The notes under the pieces: model-generated | Told to the model about the DNA's origin: nothing | The model's input: only the letters and a program-made list of their open reading frames with translations | Databases searched by the model: none | DNA from: a virus | Length of the DNA: 31,451 nt | IMG/VR virus record: IMGVR_UViG_3300035698_003362 | Location: 1-31,451 of that record | Reading direction: 5' to 3' (one strand) | Translations under genes and position numbers: made by a program | In this document: one piece after another, positions 29,094 through 31,451 of the stretch | Numbering within the stretch: position 1 is the first letter of the stretch | How the letters are laid out: every line of letters starts with the position of its first letter

Positions 29094-30079
29094 TTTATTT
29101 CTCCTGAGAACATGGGGCCATGTACTCGCCTGCGGGCTATCTCGGCGTACTCTGGGTTCAATTCAGTACCAATGTACCTCCTGCCAAGCCCAGCGGCCGC
29201 CAGTGCGGTTGTGCCTGCACCCATGAACGGGTCGAATACTATGCCACCTTCAGGACATCCAGCCAGGATGCAGGGTTCTATTAGCTTTGGAGGGTATGTG
29301 GCGAAGTGTGCTTCTTTGTAGGGGTGGACGTTGACAGACCAAACATCACGCTTGTTGACTTTCTCAAAAGTTTTGCCATCACCTTTGCGGCCTTTGTCAA
29401 TAGAGTTAGGATTGCTATTGGGTCGTGCATTTGCTTTGATAATAGCTGTAGCTGCTCTAAACTTTCTACCCTTGTAGCTTTCGGGGTCAACTGCATCTTC
29501 TTTTATTGCCTCATGGTCATAGTGATACTTCGCAGACTTTGACAGCAGGAAAATATACTCATGGGATTTTGTACACCTATCCGTTACGCTCTCTGGCATA
29601 GGGTTGGGCTTCTGCCATATGATGTCCTGACGTAACCACCACCCATCTGAACGTAATGCAAACGCTACCATCCAAGGGATGCCGCAAAGGTCTTTGGGTT
29701 TAAGCCATGATGGGCGAACAACTTTATTGGATGCGTTTTTGTCAATTTCTGGAATGTTTCGTTGCCCTGTACCCGGAAAGCCTTTTCCTTGTTGTGCTAA
29801 GTATGAATCACCCAAATTCAACCAGCATGTACCATCGTCTCTGAGTATGCGTTTAACCTCGCGGAATACATCAACCATCTTGGCAACATATTCTTCAGGG
29901 GTTTGCTCAAGTCCGAATTGTCCATCAACGCCATAGTCCCGCAATCCCCAATATGGTGGGCTGGTAACGCAACACTGCACAGACTTGTCAGGCATATCCT
30001 TCATTACAGATATGCAATCGCCGTCTATGATGCAACCTTCAGACTCGCCATTGATTACAGATTGGATTTTATTATTCAT
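29090..30079 (-). CDS. DNA methyltransferase, beta class
   Basis: 329 residues. Motif IV TSPPYW (residues 39-44) comes before motif I FDPFMGAGTT (282-291) and IGTELNPEYAEIA, the beta-class order of N4-cytosine and N6-adenine methyltransferases; SPPY is more frequent in N4-cytosine enzymes, but base choice cannot be decided. DRCTKSHEYIFLLSKS in the middle is common in this class. No restriction gene is nearby, so it is probably an orphan enzyme that protects phage DNA. Coupled at both ends by ATGA. Confidence 0.9.
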   Translation of the reverse strand: MNNKIQSVINGESEGCIIDGDCISVMKDMPDKSVQCCVTSPPYWGLRDYGVDGQFGLEQTPEEYVAKMVDVFREVKRILRDDGTCWLNLGDSYLAQQGKGFPGTGQRNIPEIDKNASNKVVRPSWLKPKDLCGIPWMVAFALRSDGWWLRQDIIWQKPNPMPESVTDRCTKSHEYIFLLSKSAKYHYDHEAIKEDAVDPESYKGRKFRAATAIIKANARPNSNPNSIDKGRKGDGKTFEKVNKRDVWSVNVHPYKEAHFATYPPKLIEPCILAGCPEGGIVFDPFMGAGTTALAAAGLGRRYIGTELNPEYAEIARRRVHGPMFSGEIK

Positions 30080-30372
30080 TTCTTACCCCCAATTAGCCCA
30101 GCCTTAATTAGCAGACCTTTGGTGTCGTTAAAGTGCATGTGACATTTATGTGCGGTAGCTTTTATTGAGCCTAGCCTCTTGTACGCCTGCACGACTGCAG
30201 CATACATCCGCTGTTTGTCTTTCGCATTTTCGATGGGTAGCTGTGCTTGTATTCGCAACGTATGTGCTGCGTAAGCCTTTGCTCGGCGTGGCAAGTCTGC
30301 GTCTAATACCTCCTGGGCGTAGCCTAGGTGGTAGCCTCGCAAGTCAATGGTTTTATTTCTAGTGGGGTTCAT
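30076..30372 (-). CDS. Small HTH-like hypothetical protein
   Basis: 98 residues. ATG 30372 shares a base with the RusA stop (TAATG). Helical throughout; the C-terminal RLGSIKATAHKCHMHFNDTK (about residues 67-86) can form a helix-turn-helix of the kind that recognises DNA. The N-terminal segment is basic. It sits between resolvase and methyltransferase. A regulator or DNA-bound partner is possible, unproven. Confidence 0.65.
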   Translation of the reverse strand: MNPTRNKTIDLRGYHLGYAQEVLDADLPRRAKAYAAHTLRIQAQLPIENAKDKQRMYAAVVQAYKRLGSIKATAHKCHMHFNDTKGLLIKAGLIGGKK

Positions 30373-30947
30373 TATTCCACCTCGGTAATTATTATCTCTA
30401 CGCGTGGTTTTACTTTGTCAATCTTGAAGATTGGCGGTAGTGGGTCGATAACCTTATCGTTCGTAACTAATCCTGCAATAGCCATCCCGTCCTGAAAGCC
30501 CTTTAATGATCCGTTAGCGTTGTCTTTATCTCTACCTCTATTGGTAGCAAAATAAAACGTGGCTTGCAGTTCGGCCTTCCCCCACAGCGGCTTGTTTCTT
30601 CTGCCAATAGCTTCTTTTGTTACTATCGCCGCCAATTGGGTATCAGCTTTTTTAGCCCTAGCTTTTGCCATTGCTGTTTTGCGATTAACGGGTGTATAAT
30701 TGGGCGACATCTCCTTTAACGGTAGCCTAAGTGATATGGTAATAGTAGCCATGCCTTTTGCAGCCCTAGCCATCTCGCGGTTCGCTGTAAGCAGGTGGTT
30801 TATTAACTGCCGCGATTTGACAATAGACAACTCGATACATGCAGCGTTGCCATTAAGCTCCTCAATATGCATAATACACTGTTCACCAGTGTCGTGTTTG
30901 ATTGATAGTGTGTCGCCGAAGTTGTCAGTAATAGTTTTAAGTTTCAT
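30372..30947 (-). CDS. RusA-type Holliday junction resolvase with extra N-terminal domain
   Basis: 191 residues, ATG 30947 with GGAG upstream and ATGA overlap with the HNH gene. Residues 66-190 match RusA, which cuts four-way DNA junctions: SPNYTPVNRKTAMAKAR, then RGRDKDNANGSLKGFQD (D140, D142, D153) and GLVTNDKVID (D164), the acidic residues that bind metal. Normal RusA is about 120 residues; here some 65 residues precede it (DTLSIKHDTGEQCIMHIEEL and a helix), resembling small stand-alone phage proteins. The internal ATG at codon 66 has no good ribosome site, so the fusion seems real. Confidence 0.82.
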   Translation of the reverse strand: MKLKTITDNFGDTLSIKHDTGEQCIMHIEELNGNAACIELSIVKSRQLINHLLTANREMARAAKGMATITISLRLPLKEMSPNYTPVNRKTAMAKARAKKADTQLAAIVTKEAIGRRNKPLWGKAELQATFYFATNRGRDKDNANGSLKGFQDGMAIAGLVTNDKVIDPLPPIFKIDKVKPRVEIIITEVE

Positions 30948-31309
30948 GTCTTATCTCCGTATAGGTGTTCATATTGTTCTGGTCGGTGGGTACGTAGCCA
31001 TTCTTTTGCATCTTTCTTCTCGGCATGCGCCCAATCGTGGCCATACTGACTCACACGTAACCCGTTTTTAACATCAAACTTCAATCCGGGCCATGCTTGA
31101 CGACTTTTAATGTGATGGGCAATAATACCGCGTAGCTCAGGGAAAAATACACACATATCTCCGTCTCGTTCAAACACAGCATCGTGCCATGCTCGCATCT
31201 GTGGCATTTCCTGTCGCCGCTTCGGGGAAGTTTTCGCAAGTGGCTTGCCTCGTTTAAGAAATCCAGTGCGTTTAAGCGGGGTCTTGCGTTTTAATGGGCT
31301 ACGCTTCAT
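30944..31309 (-). CDS. HNH endonuclease
   Basis: 121 residues from ATG 31309 (AAGGAAG upstream); a start at 31345 would overlap the previous gene by 47 bases. The N-terminus is very basic (MKRSPLKRKTPLKRTGFLKR). The catalytic region has RDGDMC, then AHHIKSRQAW (HH at residues 65-66) and NGLRVSQYGHDWAH (N82, H91), the His-Asn-His layout that binds a metal and cuts DNA. One usual zinc CxxC is only partly kept. In phages such proteins act in packaging, recombination or as mobile nucleases; no neighbour decides which. Confidence 0.82.
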   Translation of the reverse strand: MKRSPLKRKTPLKRTGFLKRGKPLAKTSPKRRQEMPQMRAWHDAVFERDGDMCVFFPELRGIIAHHIKSRQAWPGLKFDVKNGLRVSQYGHDWAHAEKKDAKEWLRTHRPEQYEHLYGDKT

Positions 31310-31451
31310 CAGCTTCCTTGCTTGGGGTGGAGTCGCAAAGTTCATTGTGCAGGTTTATTGATGGAATGGGTATTGCTGCATTGTTTTGGATATCAGCCCA
31401 AGACCAATTGTATTCACCAGCCACATGGAGCTGAAACGATATCTCTCCGTC
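31299..31451 (-). CDS. Partial CDS, C-terminal end, unknown
   Basis: Open frame entering from the right edge of the window and ending at TAG 31301-31299; 50 residues are visible. It overlaps the HNH start by 11 bases, like other neighbours in this operon. The visible part begins DGEISFQLHVAGEYNWSWAD and ends with a charged, Glu-rich tail. Not recognised. Confidence 0.5.
   Translation of the reverse strand, partial: DGEISFQLHVAGEYNWSWADIQNNAAIPIPSINLHNELCDSTPSKEADEA

Noticed and set aside
30944-31309. HNH gene as part of a homing intron or mobile element
   Set aside because: The gene is coupled in an operon, and no broken host gene, intron boundary or repeats flank it.

Overview
The window is part of a tailed double-stranded DNA bacteriophage genome (Caudoviricetes). 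The evidence is a large terminase with both ATPase and nuclease motifs, a portal-like protein, a scaffold-like acidic protein followed by a probable major capsid protein, a beta-helix tail protein and a repetitive tail-fibre-like protein. Genes are packed tightly, and many start and stop codons overlap by 1-4 bases. I see no tape-measure gene, tail sheath, integrase, DNA polymerase or tRNA. With no tape-measure protein the short-tailed (podovirus-like) plan is the best guess. The window starts and ends inside genes, so it is only part of a larger genome. The host cannot be read from the sequence. Shine-Dalgarno sites and one good sigma-70 type promoter show bacterial expression, and a lipoprotein-like/transmembrane pair would fit a Gram-negative host.

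Layout. (1) 31451 to 24414, minus strand: DNA metabolism and accessory genes (HNH nuclease, RusA-type resolvase, beta-class DNA methyltransferase, a replication-protein-like gene, zinc-ribbon proteins). Then a probable lysis pair (lysozyme-like protein with an N-terminal membrane anchor, plus a small single-span membrane protein) ending at a hairpin terminator. After that come a dATP/dGTP diphosphohydrolase-like protein, a DUF1937 protein, a metallophosphoesterase with an N-terminal helix-turn-helix, and a 48-residue gene. (2) 24266 to 23611, minus strand: a zinc-ribbon protein and a sigma region 4-like regulator. (3) 19575 to 23614, plus strand: an early-type operon of ten small genes behind a clear promoter. 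It includes an ArdC-N-like protein, an alanine-repeat protein resembling the phage 'Imm5-like' family, and a terminal XRE-type regulator. Its genes share a leader ending in a GGGAG ribosome site. (4) 19493 to 1, minus strand: the virion operon in the order small-terminase-like, two zinc-ribbon proteins, large terminase, portal, DUF2158-like, GroES-like co-chaperonin, two unknowns, HExxH metallopeptidase, scaffold, capsid, head-tail proteins, beta-helix tail spike, a membrane/lysis-like cluster, tail fibre, and three large unknown, probably virion, proteins.

Working together: the rightward operon and the leftward virion operon diverge at 19494-19654, which looks like the main early/late control region. 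The XRE-type and sigma-like regulators converge at 23611-23614, where their stop codons share one CTAG. Intergenic hairpins in the virion operon, one of them a terminator whose T-run touches the next ribosome site, probably set relative protein amounts. The observations most worth following up are: a lipoprotein-like gene whose -1 frame continues into a transmembrane segment (possible frameshifted unimolecular spanin); the uninterrupted NNT-codon alanine repeat; the phage GroES; the recurrent leader on the early genes; and the anchored lysozyme-like protein.
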